In this document: piece after piece, positions 22,981 to 36,351 of the stretch
Numbering within the stretch: position 1 is the first letter of the stretch
Layout of the letters: each line of letters starts with the position of its first letter
From: Membranipora membranacea
Lineage: Eukaryota > Bryozoa > Gymnolaemata > Cheilostomatida > Membraniporidae
Reading direction: 5' to 3'
Assembly (NCBI GenBank): GCA_914767715.1
Contig: OU612074.1
Location: 14,682,062-14,742,061, forward strand
Length of the DNA stretch: 60,000 nt
Notes under the pieces: model-generated
Databases searched by the model: none
Told to the model about the DNA's origin: nothing
What the model saw: the letters and a program-made list of their open reading frames with translations, nothing else
Program-made: the position numbers and the translations under genes

Positions 22981-24194
22981 ATATGCATATGAATCTAGAA
23001 TTTAAATTGATCAGATTGCTGGTGCAATAGGTATGTGAGTGCAAGGTAAATGATATAAATTAATAGATAAGTTTTGTTACCCTGGTTGAGTCGATTGTAG
23101 TTCAGAGGCTGTATGAATGCCTATGGAGGCATGCAGAGTGATTTATTGTTCAGAATTTGAGAGAGAAAGAAAAGACTGCCATAATCTCGGAAGTGACGTC
23201 AATTGGTTGATGTGATGTTACTGATGCAAGATGTTGACATTCTCCACAATGGGCTTGTCATTGGGAATGTCTTTTAACCTTATATAATGTGTACATATTT
23301 AAGTAGGAGAACCCAACCCAAACCTTAACATCACTCTGGGAAATGAACCCATGCCATCTCCTGACTGCATTAAATACCTGTGCACATATCCAAGTCACAC
23401 ACACATCTCCAGCGCTCAAGGCCTCGACATCATTATATTTAAATGCAATACAGCATTGTTATACAGCATACACCAATTTTAATACATTGTTCTTGGGTGC
23501 TGTAAGCCATGTCCCATCAGCACGTCTCAGAAAACCCAATTGTTGGATTGGACTAATAACCCAAAATATGTCTTAGCATGCAACACGCGCTGCACCCTCT
23601 TCTATGACTTTTATCATAAAACTGGCTCTGGCTCTTGCCCATGCAGAACTGCACTTTTTCTGTAGTGATATCAATTAATTTTAAAACCGGAGGGATGTCC
23701 TAGACATGCCTTTCCTAAGTAAGATTGAGACAGGACTGTATGACATCCACCCTTTTATATTATATGTGTTAAACGTGTAAGTCCACCAAGACAAAGTTTC
23801 TTGAATGGCTATCATGCCAAATGTTACAGTAACATTTTCTGGCACAGAACCAACCGTATGTGCATGATACATGAGTATTATCCAGATGCTTTGAGGTGTA
23901 TCATATACTCGGCAGTTGCCTACAATCTGTATTAATGCCTGGAAGTCACCTGGGCTAGTATTGCAAGCATTTACATTGCCTCCGCTCACGAAGAAATGTT
24001 ATTGGCATCTCAGTGTGTCCTTGTATGTTGACCAGGCACTCAATAAATGCATTCTTTGATGTACGTTTCTCTCTGACAGCAATAAATTATCACCAAAAAT
24101 TGTTTGATGGTGGCAAAAGAGTACTTAAAGGTGTAATGTTGAAATGATTCATTATTGATTCCATTTATGCTTTTGTATTTTCTTTTTCATGCAG
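22981..24194. other. upstream region of PORCN
   Basis: No coding exon is supported. A noncoding first exon of PORCN could lie here, since the first coding exon starts directly behind a splice acceptor at 24193-24194. Its position cannot be told from the sequence. Confidence 0.35.
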
Positions 24195-24211
24195 AATATA
24201 TTTCATCGGAT

Positions 24212-27200
24212 ATGGATGACTACCCATGGCCTGAGGATATGTATGATGACACAGGGCAGGTTGATATGAACCGGCTAATGGAGATATTAGATGAAAACCC
24301 AGATCTCATGCAAGAATTTGTAGGTGTGTGTTAAGGCTGGTACAGTGCTGTTTGGTTCCCAAATAATTTTCCCAGTTTTGCAGTCTTGGATTAGTTATTT
24401 GGGTTTTTGCGGGCTTGTGGGTGGAGTGTTACATTATGATTAGGTTGACTTAATATATTTTATTATGATGGTAAATGGTGTGTATTGCTGTATTATATTG
24501 TTGACTAGACATTAAACCTGAATTGTATCAATTGCTTGTGGAAATAATTGGCACAGCTTAAGTAAACTATTTCATCAGTACAACTGGTTTCCATGAACCT
24601 GCTAAGAAATGTTGAAAATCCCCTGGGAGTGTGTGTGCTGCAATCTGAACTAGTTTAGCTATATATCTATTACAGCCAATGTATCAAACTAAGATTACTG
24701 GTGTTAGGTCACTAGGTGCAGCACACCTCATAGGATTTCAAGTTTTTTCTGATTTTGATTATGTAAACATCATCATGCCTTCAGTTTACTGATTTCATAC
24801 GCAGAGGAATGATTTTATATGGACTCTTACTTTGCAGAAATGTATGGAGGAGGTGGAGATGGTTATGATATGATGGCACCTGATGATCCAATCGATTACA
24901 CACAAACATTGGAAGATCTGTATCATCACTGTATGATCCCAAATATTAGCGGGGTAGTTGATAGTGTAACTCCGCTACTAATAGCCTGCCTTGTATGTTG
25001 TGTTATTGGAAGGTTGGCGGCCAGTAGACAGAATATAGTTCACTGCGTTGTGACTGTGGCAGGTGCGCTGGTGCTTTATAAATTCTTCGCACTGAACTCT
25101 TTGGTACTTGGTGAGTAATGTCTTTTTATCTATAGATACTTTTCATTTTACTATGTTATTATCTGGCTGATCCTCAACGTGCCGCCATATAACCCTAGTG
25201 CAATGTACTTGTTTAATGACCATGTGCGGAAAGATCCAATTTCAAAATTCAAAAATTATATTTAAACTTCCCATTAATGTCTTTTTGATGATATCATAAT
25301 GACATTGTCTTGATCTCCCTGGATTATAGGGCTTAAGTGACATGGATTATGCCACCTGAGGTAATCACTGTATTGATACTGCACAATTTTGTCCTGATTA
25401 GCAAAGAAGTTATCTTTGGTCAAATATTGCTCGCCTGGTACACCAAGGATTACAGCTAACTGATGCAGTTTGTATACCAAAATTTGACTGACACATTAGC
25501 TTACTTAGCTTGCTTAGTTTGGATGCGCAGCGATTTTATTGATACAATTGAATGAATTTCACAAATTGAGCTTTGATTCCTACTGTATATCAATATTACT
25601 CAAGTTATTTACTTTCTTATAGCTTGCTACACAGTTGTAGCCTCAGCTTTATTACTCCATAAGCAGATAAGAACTAAAGTTGGGGGCATACTCTCCCTCT
25701 TCACACTAGTGTATGTAGTATTGTGTGAGCTTCTGGTTCCTGCAGAGAGATGGCACAACGTCAGAGGTGCTCAGATGGTGCTCTCAATGAAAGGTAGACT
25801 AATATGATTGATAGTCAGTGCAACATACCCTGAAATATCAACATTCCCCCAATGCACCTTTTATCCGGGTTTTCCAACTTGGAAATCCCGGATTAAAGGT
25901 GCATTGCGGGAATATTGACATTGAAAGAGCTCATCATATATCGTGAGCCTGATATTACCAGGAATTTTAGGAGATTTCATTATAGCATCATCATTGGCAT
26001 GCCCTTTAGCTTGGGTGTTACTTAAGTTTGATAATTTGTTGTGTGCATTTCTTTAAGTTGTTTCCACCTGGCACCATGGCCAACCCGTCATGGGCAACTC
26101 AAAAATGGATAACAGGTAAATGTTGAGCATTGTGGCCTTCTTTGAAAAATTTGTCTCCAATCAAAGCGATCGGAACCCTCTATCTACTATACCATACTAT
26201 CTCTTCTTCTTTTGTTAAAGTAATCTCATTAGGATTTGATCTGTCGAGTGAGTCAGTGAAGGTCACGCCCCCTCTGAGTGTCCTGAGTTATCTCCTCCAC
26301 CCTGGTAGTGTTATATTTGGTCCGTGGATCCCGTACCAGTATTATATAGATGGTAAGTTAAAGCTTCGCAGCTGGCGCATGATTCCGATATCTTGTCAAA
26401 CCTAGGAGTTAGAGATTCTTTATCAGACAACATTCATATAGCCTCATATCCACATTGCAATTTATGATGGGGAGATAATGTGGCACACTGCAACATATTA
26501 TGAAAGAGACTGAGGCTATCTCTGTTGCACCACCTTGTTTCTAACTCCTTGGCCAAACACACTGCATCGGATGAGTTATTATTAAGATGATACAATACAA
26601 TGCTAAGGTTTACCAGTCTTGTTCAGTTCAGTTGATCTGTAGACTTTTTGATAGTAGGCCTAAATAGAAATTTATATTTTGACTGTATATTTCTATAAAC
26701 CCTTGACTTTATAACAAGTTAATGAACATAATAAAATTAATGAGTGAAGTGATTTAACCCAATAAAATTATATTTATAAGTGAGCAATAAGGTTTAAAAG
26801 AAGTAGATAAAATCTCTACATTGTTCATATCTGACTGGACAAAAGTGTTTCCATATTTCAGGATTGACAGCAAAGAGGCGATGGTTTGATATACGATGGC
26901 TACTTCATGTTATGAAGAGTTTAATTCTCTCAGTGATATTTCTTATCTGGTCGTCATGCATACTCTCTTTCTTCTTACCTGATCACAGCATGCTCAATAA
27001 GTGGGTCTATGGTGAGTACAATTTCAAACAATATGCATAAGTTTTACCCAGAAGTGCTAGAAATTTTTTCAATGTAAAAGTATTGCATAACTATAGCAGA
27101 ACTAGTTGCCAGACCATATATTGCTCTGGTCTTTCTGTAGACTTTAAGATAAGATAAGATAAGATAAGATAAGATTTATTGGTTACACAACATCAATGAT

Positions 27201-28736
27201 GAGGTAAAACTAGTGTGGTATGAAGGCTGCGTCATTTAAAATGCGAATACTGTTCGGCACAAAGCTGTTAAAAAAGCGTACAGTTCGCGATTTGCTACAA
27301 ATAAAATAGTTCCTATGGCTCACATATCAGTGGTTTAAAATATGATCTGGGTCTCTATAAAAATCTGCTGCAGTTTTAAAAATGCGTTGAGTGACTAGTT
27401 CCTTAATATCACAGTTGAATTTAGCACAGGTAAAAGGTTTGAGCAGCATGTTACGTTCACCTTCGGTACATGAATAAAACCATAGCTCAGCATTGTACAT
27501 AAGAATAGGAAAAATCAGAGTCTGGATAAAATGCTGACACTATATAGTTGTTAAGTCTACTGTGGTTATACCTCTCATAAAGTTATTTTTCTCAGGGGAT
27601 CGTTCAAATATAATTGACCAAAACCCCATACATTCAATCCTACAATTAGGAAAAATTCACTTCCAGATCGTGTACTGAGAATTAGCAAAATTCTATCAAG
27701 CGGTGAACAAGTTGTAATCGAAACTGCCAACATGAGTGGTTCCCTTCTTGAGGAATGAATTTTTTCGTTTCAATGCACTGCCCGCTGATTCTTTCAGTGT
27801 AAATATTAACATAATTCACACCACCTAAAATTCGGAATAGAATTCACAGGAATTTTGTTTATCCTATTGGACTAAGAAACTACATGATTGCATTTTCTAT
27901 ATAACGCCATGGTGTTTGAAAATTCCCGGTTTATCTATATAACAGTGCTTAGATTTTTTTATATTTTCATGTTATTGGTTTATAGCCTGCATAATATGTA
28001 TAAACAATTATTATTTTACAGCCTATAGAGATGCACAGTCCTTCAGATTCAGTCACTATTTTATCTGCAGCCTATCGGAGTGTACTCTGTTATTATCTGG
28101 TATAGCGACGTATACACAGCATTATACATCAGAGGATGGTAGTGCTGCTTGTGCGGTCGAGTTATCCTCACATGTAACTGTGTCATCTCCGCTCAATATA
28201 GAGGTAATATTATAAACTTACACGGCATATCAGTATTAGGGGATAATAAATAATGATGCACTCATGACCAGGGGGATTGGTCCATCTGTGTTAGCATTAG
28301 CAAGTGTTTTTCATTTGCCTGCTCGGATAACATGAAATGGCCATTCCTATATTGTTTCTATATATAGGAATATATATATGAAGTTGCCTGGAATAGGTAC
28401 CCTGGCCAATGAACCATAACATAACAGAGTGGTGTTCTCATGTAATTGATCATTCTCCAATGAAAGTGGGCAAGTCGATATAGCTATCAACTACAAATTG
28501 TTGATTCTGAGACATAAGGTTGGAGCACTTCGCTGAACTTGAATTGAACATTTGGTAGCAACTACAATTATTCGAAATTTGTCTGATTTTTCATTCAACT
28601 TGTTGCTCAATACAGGTGATTTTACTCAGCTTGAATGCGCAACGAATTTTTTCCCATTTTCTGTTGCAGTTCCTTACCATTAATTATGCGATGGTTATAA
28701 AACAACAAGCGATATATCAATTTTGCTGGGATATCT

Positions 28737-28769
<33 letters not shown>

Positions 28770-30440
28770 TTGAGGTTTTCTAAAAGTTTATAATTAAAGC
28801 AAATTAAAAATAACTTGTTGACCTCATACACATTAACATAGATACAAAAAATGACTTGAATAAAAAGATATAAGTGGTAGGGTGTTACATACTATATAGT
28901 GTGTAGGATAATGAAAGCATGGTATCATAAATTGCATGAATAAGATGAAAAAAGAAAAGAAGAAACAGAGAGTGGCAAATAAAAATACAAGTTAACAACA
29001 TTAGGTGGGATTAAATGATAATGATTCATGAGGCTTGGTTGATTTAGTTACAAATGTATGAAAAATATTTAAAAAGGCTGATTTGCCTAGGTTTGATCTA
29101 AATGAGGGTTTAATTATTGCACAGTTATGATAGAGCTAAAATGATCACAGCTTGAGTTTGTCTTGCGAAAACCTCATTTATACTTCTTTTGATTTTCAGG
29201 TTCCGCGCTCTTTAGTGGAGGTAGTTACTAACTGGAATCTGCCTATGCACAGATGGCTAAAGAACTATGTGTTTAAAATCAGCAGACCTAAGTTTGGTAC
29301 ACTTGCTGCTATACTTCTGACTTATCTAGCTAGCTCTCTACTACACGGTCTCAACTTCCAGCTAGCCGCTGTTCTTTTATCGTTAGGTAAGTGGAGTATC
29401 ATACATACTAACCTTGATCAAGTTTGATCCGATGAGCCCCTCTCCTTTATTAAGAGAGGGGTGCCACTTTAAATGATGATGATTGCTGATGGTACTGGCA
29501 GCTGGCAAACAATTTATCTCCGCAAGTCCTTTCAGCGTTAAAATAGGCTTAGGTATAGAGGCTGGCGTTAGTACCATGTGCGCTGATATTTATATATATA
29601 TATATTCATATCAATTACTACGGGTCACAGCACCTGTACTCAAGAGGGGTTAGTTCTCTCCACACCAGAGATGACACCATATGCAGAATCAACTTTGACC
29701 TAAATGGCATGCTTTCTGTATTGATACCACCTATGTCATGGCTGTTTATCTCCATCGTGAAATCAGCATGAAGGTAACCTGTCAAACTAAGTTAGGTTTA
29801 AAATTCCGCATGGCTGATTATCCTCTGATTCAGAACCTTATTTTGCTCAGAGCAAGCAAGACTGAATAATTTTTTATCTTAATGAGCCGCTTTGTCTCTG
29901 AAACCAGGACAAATAATTGAATATTTACATTTTAATTCAGCATAAGTAAGCATAATAGTAGCACTGGTCAAAGAAACTCAGTAGCTGTGTTGCTATAATA
30001 TTCATGATTATTTGATATATACACATATATGTATATATTATAAACACATATATGTATGTATATTACCAAATATATTAAATATTACTGTTTAATTATTTGT
30101 TTGATGTTTTCCTGCAGGTTTCTACTCCTTCATAGAGCACAAACTACGGTATAAACTCTCAGAAACATTCAGTATGTGTATCCAAGCTAAACAATGTCTG
30201 CCAGCATGTGATTGCACACATAAACATTTGAAACCATTGACTATCCTCATCAATGTGTTATTCACATGTCTAGCCATGTTTCACTTAGCCTATCTGGGAG
30301 TTATGTTTGATTCTTCGAGTGACTCTGAGCAAGAGACAGGATACTCAATGTTTCATACTCTCGATAAATGGAGTAAGCTTGGATTTAGTAGTCATATCGT
30401 TGTGGCTATCTCTTATGTTTTCTACTGGTTAATCAAATGA
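24212..30440 (+). CDS. PORCN: Porcupine, Wnt O-acyltransferase (MBOAT family)
   Basis: Eight coding exons: 24212-24323, 24838-25110, 25623-25793, 26221-26352, 26862-27011, 28022-28203, 29200-29386 and 30118-30440. Phases agree throughout and give 509 residues (human about 460). Porcupine attaches palmitoleate to a conserved serine of Wnt proteins in the ER membrane, which Wnt secretion and signalling require. Family marks include [31 protein letters not shown], the [15 protein letters not shown] block with Asn351, and [19 protein letters not shown] with catalytic-type His389. The C-terminal exon has the CLPxC cysteine cluster, then LAYLG and [14 protein letters not shown] before the last membrane span. 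Several hydrophobic spans run from about residue 80 on. The N-terminus is unusual: about 65 mostly acidic residues precede the part matching vertebrate Porcupine. The first coding exon starts at an acceptor, so a 5' noncoding exon is expected. An AATAAA signal is at 31246-31251. Confidence 0.96.
25838..25918. repeat. long palindrome in PORCN intron 3
   Basis: Arms 25838-25877 and 25879-25918 are complementary at 36 of 40 positions with a single base between them. The conserved core is AATGCACCTTTTATCCGGG on one arm and CCCGGATTAAAGGTGCATT on the other. Such a loop-free palindrome can form a cruciform or a tight hairpin RNA. It is a foldback insertion or a hairpin source of small RNA. Confidence 0.7.
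27146..27600 (-). mobile_element. LINE 3' end with (ATCTT)n tail in PORCN intron 5
   Basis: On the minus strand the region reads [13 protein letters not shown], then [19 protein letters not shown], one TGA, and [20 protein letters not shown]. It then runs into an (ATCTT)n simple repeat at 27146-27175. This is the C-terminal end of a non-LTR reverse transcriptase ORF followed by its 3' microsatellite tail, inserted antisense to PORCN. One stop codon suggests a fairly young but inactive copy. Confidence 0.8.
28737..28870 (-). mobile_element. retroelement 3' tail, copy B (PORCN intron 6)
   Basis: The stretch starts on the plus strand with (ATTT)n at 28737-28770 followed by GAGGTTTTCTAAAAG. It matches the reverse complement of 1551-1695 nearly throughout. 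The T-rich start is the antisense poly-A-like tail of the inserted element. Confidence 0.6.
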
Positions 30441-32688
30441 CCACAGGCTACGGTGTTTTCAATGCAGTTTCGTGATAGCATTGGCATCCAATTTGCTTAC
30501 AAATGGAGTTGCACTCTCTCTAGCTGCTGACAGCTTACAGAAGGTCAGCTACTTGAAATCTAGGCAAAACGGATCAATCATGATCTAGGCTTAATGTGGG
30601 AGGGTAATGGGGAGGTGATCTGCTGAAGTATTGTAAAGGGAGCATTATCTCATAGTCCTTCCATAGTCCTGCTTAGGCCCTAGACCAATTTTGATGTAAT
30701 TTGCCAGCAGCCTGTCATTCCCAGTCTACTGGTGAGCTGCCGCCGGCTCAAAACCTGAATGCAGGCAAATTGGACCAAGCTTGATCTACTAACGCCCTAC
30801 TACATGCCCATGTCACCAAATTACTGATTACATATCAAAGTTAAATTGGGAACATTCTGTCTCATTTTTATGAAGAGGTCAAGATCATAGCAACCTTGTG
30901 ACATCTTCCATTATAGATTAGTCCTGTCCCACCTCAGTATCTCAAAAAGAAAGCCTAACAACATCAGCTTGTCGAGGCTGGCTAGATGTGCTCATGCTCA
31001 ATATTTAATTTCATATAATGTGCTTTGAATCTCAACTGGTTCAGAATTCGCTGCCAGAGCCCAAACATGAATACAAATTAGACAGTGTGTGCTATTGCCA
31101 CTCCGAGTATGTGGATATTGAAACTTTAATCATTATACCATATTTTGTATAACAAATCCACCACAGTGCTTTTTCTATACTCCAACATTTCTATGTCTGC
31201 ACATACATTTATAAACAGTATTGCACCTCTTTTACACCGATTTTCAATAAAACTGAAATCATCATTTATAACACATAATTTTATTTTATATTTAACGTGT
31301 TATATCGCTTTTTAAAACTTTTTAATATTGTATTGTTGATCATGTCTAATAGTTATTTTCACAGTTGAAACCTCCCAAATATTTGTCGTTGAGTTGCAGT
31401 GACCTCTTGAAGTTCATTTTGGGGCAAATAGTGCCCTATATAAATTTAGCCCTCTGTGCCTTGTTGTGAGGTATTTTATTAGTTTATGCTTTCATCATAT
31501 ATAGGAGGCATGGCACTAACTGGAGGAGCGACATTTTAATGAAACTTTATGATTTTAGGCCTCCTGTCATCGAGACTAGAAATTGATTTTGGCAATAGTA
31601 ATAGGGCCATTTCTGACCCCTCATTACATGCGACCCCAATAATGCAGAAACTGAAATTTCCAATTTTTTATGCCATTTTGGTCTTGTACTGTCACTTCCA
31701 TCAATTATCTTACCAGCTTACCGATCCTGGTTGTCACAACTGTAACCGATAATAACCCAAATTTTAACTAATTTAGGACAAAATTAACAGGTTTATACAC
31801 ACTAGCTTCCATTAAACTAGAGAGTATTTCCGAGGTTTTGATCATGGCGTTTGATGATAAATTCAATAGTAGAGAAGTTATGAGCATAAACATTTCTCTT
31901 TCGATGCTAAACAATCACCAAAAAAAAGGTGATCCATTGTTGTACACAATGTGCTTTGCATATAATACTGCATAGATTTTCATCACGCTTTTGCATAACG
32001 TAATTTACTGCATCATTTTGCCCATTGCTGCCTATATGATTTCAATGTATTTTAGTTAATGTACAATCAATCATGTTAGAAACATACCGTTTAGAAAAAA
32101 TTGCGATATAAAGCATAAGTCAGACTACTGGCAATGTGTCAGTGAAGGAATTTTTGAGATGGGACAAGTAGTTCCTGAGAAACTGAAAAGGCGATATATC
32201 ATAGCTCATTGAAACTTAAAACTTAAAAAGCAGACTTAATTCCTGTGTCCCAGGCAGTTTTAATGACAACAAATTACAATCTTTGACCCAATGAAACGGT
32301 TAACAGCAAGTTTTTTTTTCATATTTGGTTAAATTAATCTCGATGTTCCAAACTACTTTCTAATACTTTTTGGTTTCAGTTTATTTTAAACAAGACAAAA
32401 ACAGCTCTAACAATGGTAACAACAAACGCTGAGTGGTAAATTAACCACAATAATGTAAATACAACAGGATGTACTAAACAATGAACGAACAAAATTGAAA
32501 ACGAGAATCCAATAATATACGATGAGTCAAAGATGAGCAATTTCATAGCATTTATCTGGTAAAAACTACCATGACATTGTGCATCAAGTTTTATTCAGTC
32601 TTGGAAAAGAGTCCTTGTGGTTACATATTTGCGGGAGCACATAAGTCTTTCACCCTTGTAGGCTGTCCAGTTGTAACTAAAGAACAAA
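30441..32688. other. PORCN 3' region and intergenic stretch
   Basis: The first 800 bases probably form the PORCN 3' untranslated region, ending near AATAAA at 31246-31251. The remainder shows no exon. An AATAAA on the minus strand (plus 32590-32595) lies about 95 bases past the stop of the coiled-coil gene and is its likely poly-A signal. Confidence 0.5.
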
Positions 32689-35600
32689 CTAGCGCCTCTG
32701 AGTCTGAAGACGGGAGATTGTTTTCCTCATCTCATTCATCTCTTTCTGATGCTTAGATTCGATTATTGCTATTTTCTAAAAATAAATTTTAAGTCCTGTC
32801 AATATTGTTTGTGCATGGAAAAAGCAGCAAATAAGAGTTCGCGTGTACAGTATTGTCAGCATTAACACAAATGTTGGTTAAAGAAATTGATCTTGCCCTT
32901 TTATTATGTTCTCGGAGATGACTTACCCTATTGTACTGTTCTTCATTGTGATTTCGCTTTTTCTTGTATGCCTAGCTTTCCTAACTTAACCTCTTGTTTA
33001 GTTTTCCCTAGTAACTTACTCTCTTGTGACTTACCATCTTCTATAGTGCCTGTAGCTAAATCACCTCTCACGTAGTTTTACCTACAGCCTACCCTGTAGT
33101 GACTTACACATTTAAATAACCCATACTCTTAATAACTCACCCTTCTATACAGTTCTCTATAGTCCATACCACCAGATGAGGAGTCTGAGCTAGCAGCAGA
33201 CTGCTGGGCTAATCTTGTCTGTGCTTTTATCAACTTCTCATTCATCTACGGTGTAATAAAATCACAAATCTAGCCATGGTGGTGTTAATATTAGCTTGGT
33301 TGTTGTGATGCTTCACATTCTATGCAGAACATGTTGCATCAAGATAACAGGAAGCAAGGAGTTAGAACTGCTTGAAGCAAAACTGTGACAGAAAGTCAGA
33401 AATTAATAAGGCAACTTCAACTTTTTTCTGAGAATGTAGAACAATCATGCTGTCACTTACAGCACATTTTTTTCGGTTTTTGAAGGAATATAACCTGGCT
33501 GGTTTTTCGCAATTAGGACAATCGATAACACAATAATTCATGACACAACAATGCAATCACACAACAATTCGATGAGACATCAGTTCAATGGAAGTCTGAA
33601 GTCATTGTTGATACTAAAATAATGTATGAAGCTCTTTCACAAACCTCTAACTGGTATTTTTCCTTTTCTTCTCTATGTTCTGTTTTAAGCGTTTCTATTT
33701 GCTCATTCAAGGATTGTGACTTATCTCTCTCCGCTTTCAGTTCGTCTTCTATAATCTTCTCATTTTCAGCACCTGTAGTTGCATGAAGTGGTAAGGTAGT
33801 AAGGTGATAACTGAAAATGTCTTAGTTGATACCTTGTTAAAGGGATAATACACTTCTGATCTCTGTTTGGCAGCCAATGGAGCACAGAAAAATGTATGTA
33901 CATACAAAAACTCCTTATTTGTAATTTAAAACCCCTTGTTCTGCTCAAATGTGCATTCTAAATTGTAGTTGTGCATCTCCAACAAGAAATAAGACAACTA
34001 ACAGAATTGCTTGTGATCTGAAAAAAGCTGATTTTGTGAGCAGTTGTGTGCTCCTACCTCTTGGTTAGTGTTTCAATTGTCCAGATACTCAAAGTGCGCA
34101 TGTGCAATAAGGATGACCTTTTGACTTTAGCTTGTTATTTTCTAACAGCCCAGCTTAACACTTTTATTACCATATCCGGTTATGGTAGTAAAAGTGTTAA
34201 GCTGGGCTGTTAGAAAATGCCTGCCTGTCCTATGTTTAGTTCAGTCTTGCATTATGCTTTTTACCTTACATTCAAATACACAGCATTGTACATCATCCTT
34301 CTTATACTTATTGGATGATGTGATAGAAGTTTGAAATTTTTATTATCGAATTGCATCTAACCAAAAAGTTGATTATATTTTCTTTCAAAAATCAATGATT
34401 AGATTACCCAGTTTGAGTTTCTCGTTGAGTTTCTCTATCTGCTCGTCTTTATCTGATATCCTGATGTTCAGATCAGATATTCTTTTATTCAAATGTTCAC
34501 ATCGCTCCTCAAACTGCTCTATATCCTGTCATGAGAGATTACAATAAATCACGACTTCAATCTGTTGATCATCAAAACAATTCAACATGTTGAATCTTGT
34601 CAAAAGGAATTTTCTGACCCGCAGGATGACATTACTATCAGGCGCTTTAGAAAATAAGATCGTATGGGCCATGGCTAAGCTGTGCTATTTTTCTATGATT
34701 TAGTTTAACAGAATTAAGTGTATTCACTCATTCATTAGTACCTCCAATGCTACAGATCTTAAAAATTAAACCACATGTTGATTGTTTGACAAACTGTTAA
34801 AAATATATCGTTTGTGCGCCAAAAGTAGATTGTGCATTTCTAGTTGGGAAGAGGAATATTTCTACATAGACATGGGCACTATGCTTTTTCTGCAGAATTC
34901 ACGTCAGATTTGCATGCCAGACTTTTTGGTCAGATTTTTGCTTTTATAAGTTACTAATAGTTGCCACCAAAAATCTGTCAATGTCAGAATATTCAGATTT
35001 TTTGATACAACTTATGATGGTTTATAAAGGCAAATATCTTACCAAATAAGCTGACATGAAAATCTGACGGGAAAACTGCAGTATTAATGCACCATTAAAT
35101 GAATCTGGCCACAACCTTACCAGTTTATACGCCTCTATAGATTTCTGTGCTTTTTTGAGCTCTTGTTTCAGTTCATTGACAACGCCATCTAGTATTTTGT
35201 ATTTATTTATTTCTTTCTGTTTTGAATCGATCGTCTCCTTCGCTTCGCTCACATCTATGCACCGAGAACAACATTGAATGTTTTAACAATAACACTGATA
35301 ACAGACTCGTCAGTTGGGAGACTTCAGTTACAACAACGAGATCAACAACAACGGCAACTTCAACAACAACGACAACGTCAAAGTCAACAACGCTCAACGG
35401 CCTAAGTGAGAAGACATCAATACAGCATGTAAGCTGCCAGATATGCTAAACTAACAGTTTAATTTAATATGAATATGCCACAGTAAGATTAAATCACGGC
35501 TAGAACTAAGCAATTTAAAGGAGACACAGTTGGTGGAACTGAGGCAGCAAGCTCAAGCACCACCGCGACATACATCACAATGCAAGTATCCAAATTATTA

Positions 35601-36351
35601 CAGACTATGCAGCCCCATGTTTTCAGAGGTCATTTTACTCCATGGTGAGGTTATAGTAGGGTTATATGTAGGCAAGCTAACCTATTTTTAATGCTGCAAT
35701 AGTCTCATTCAGAGATGTATTCTCATCCTGGCTGGATTTGAGCTGTTCTGTTATCAGAGCAGCACTTGCCATGTAAGATTTCAGCTTCTGGTAAATATTA
35801 TTGGCAATTAATCTCACAACAAATAAAGAGCCGCATTACTGTATATCCAGAAATTGTCAAACAAATTTTTTTGACAGGTAATTGTTATTAAATATTTTTA
35901 GGTGTACTATAGTAAAGCGGAGATCAAACTTCCAATTGAGAGGGAAAATCCACTTCTGTTTTGTTGTGATTTTATCCTGGTTCAAGAAAGAAAAAAATAG
36001 AACGCCAGTAGGATGACGGTTAAACAAAGACAATATTGAGAAGCTGATATGGGCAAGTAGGCCTATATGAGTGCGTCAAAAAGGCCTGCAATCTGCATAT
36101 AAGTTACATGAAGACAAATTATAACATGTTAGTATTTAAAGCGGGCACTTAATTTCTGCAGAAGCAGTAAAACAAACCTTCAGAAAATGTGCCATGTTGT
36201 CCTCTATCTTCCTAACGTCAATAAATCCATGATTATTTTGAGCTTCCAGTCCTGTCAATAGGGCTTGTAGCTGTCCTCGACATCTGGCGTCCATTCTCAT
36301 ATGCTCTTTGCTGCGCACTTCATAGTTGCAGGTCGAAATGAAACAAAGCAT
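32689..36351 (-). CDS. coiled-coil protein, family not recognised
   Basis: Seven exons on the minus strand: 36351-36178 (5' limit uncertain), 35787-35682, 35254-35121, 34525-34408, 33772-33645, 33245-33141 and 32775-32689, phases matching at all six introns and giving about 283 residues. After a short N-terminal globular-looking stretch (GQLQALLTGLEAQNNHGFID) nearly everything is charged heptad coiled coil. Examples are SEAKETIDSKQKEINKYK, FEERCEHLNKRISDL and DELKAERDKSQSLNEQIE. A Ser-rich break (QQSAASSDSSSGGMDYRELY) precedes a last helix ending RLQTQRR. The start used is the first in-frame ATG after an upstream stop. An acceptor-like CGCAG at about 36325 leaves open that an upstream exon exists. 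I see no ATPase, membrane or zinc motif. Centrosomal, ciliary or spindle roles are common for such proteins, but nothing here decides. It is divergent to PCGF3/5, 1.4 kb away. Confidence 0.75.
34137..34218. repeat. near-perfect 37-bp hairpin, 8-nt loop
   Basis: Arms 34137-34173 and 34182-34218 pair at 36 of 37 positions, the exception being able to form a G-U pair. The loop is ATCCGGTT. It lies in the intron between the fourth and fifth exons of the coiled-coil gene. Size and loop would suit a pre-microRNA or endo-siRNA hairpin, but the almost perfect pairing equally fits a recent foldback insertion. Confidence 0.75.

Noticed and set aside
23681-23989. A 102-codon minus-strand frame upstream of PORCN
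   Set aside because: No recognisable domain, no phase-compatible neighbours and no repeat match; most likely chance.
26130-26405. A 91-codon frame around PORCN exon 4
   Set aside because: Only 26221-26352 is coding; the pyrimidine tract and AG before 26221 give the correct phase and the KVISLGFDL junction, so the upstream part is intron.
35203-35449. Thr/Ser-rich plus frame and Val-rich minus frame near 35.3 kb
   Set aside because: Both arise from an (AAC)n-type simple repeat in an intron of the coiled-coil gene.
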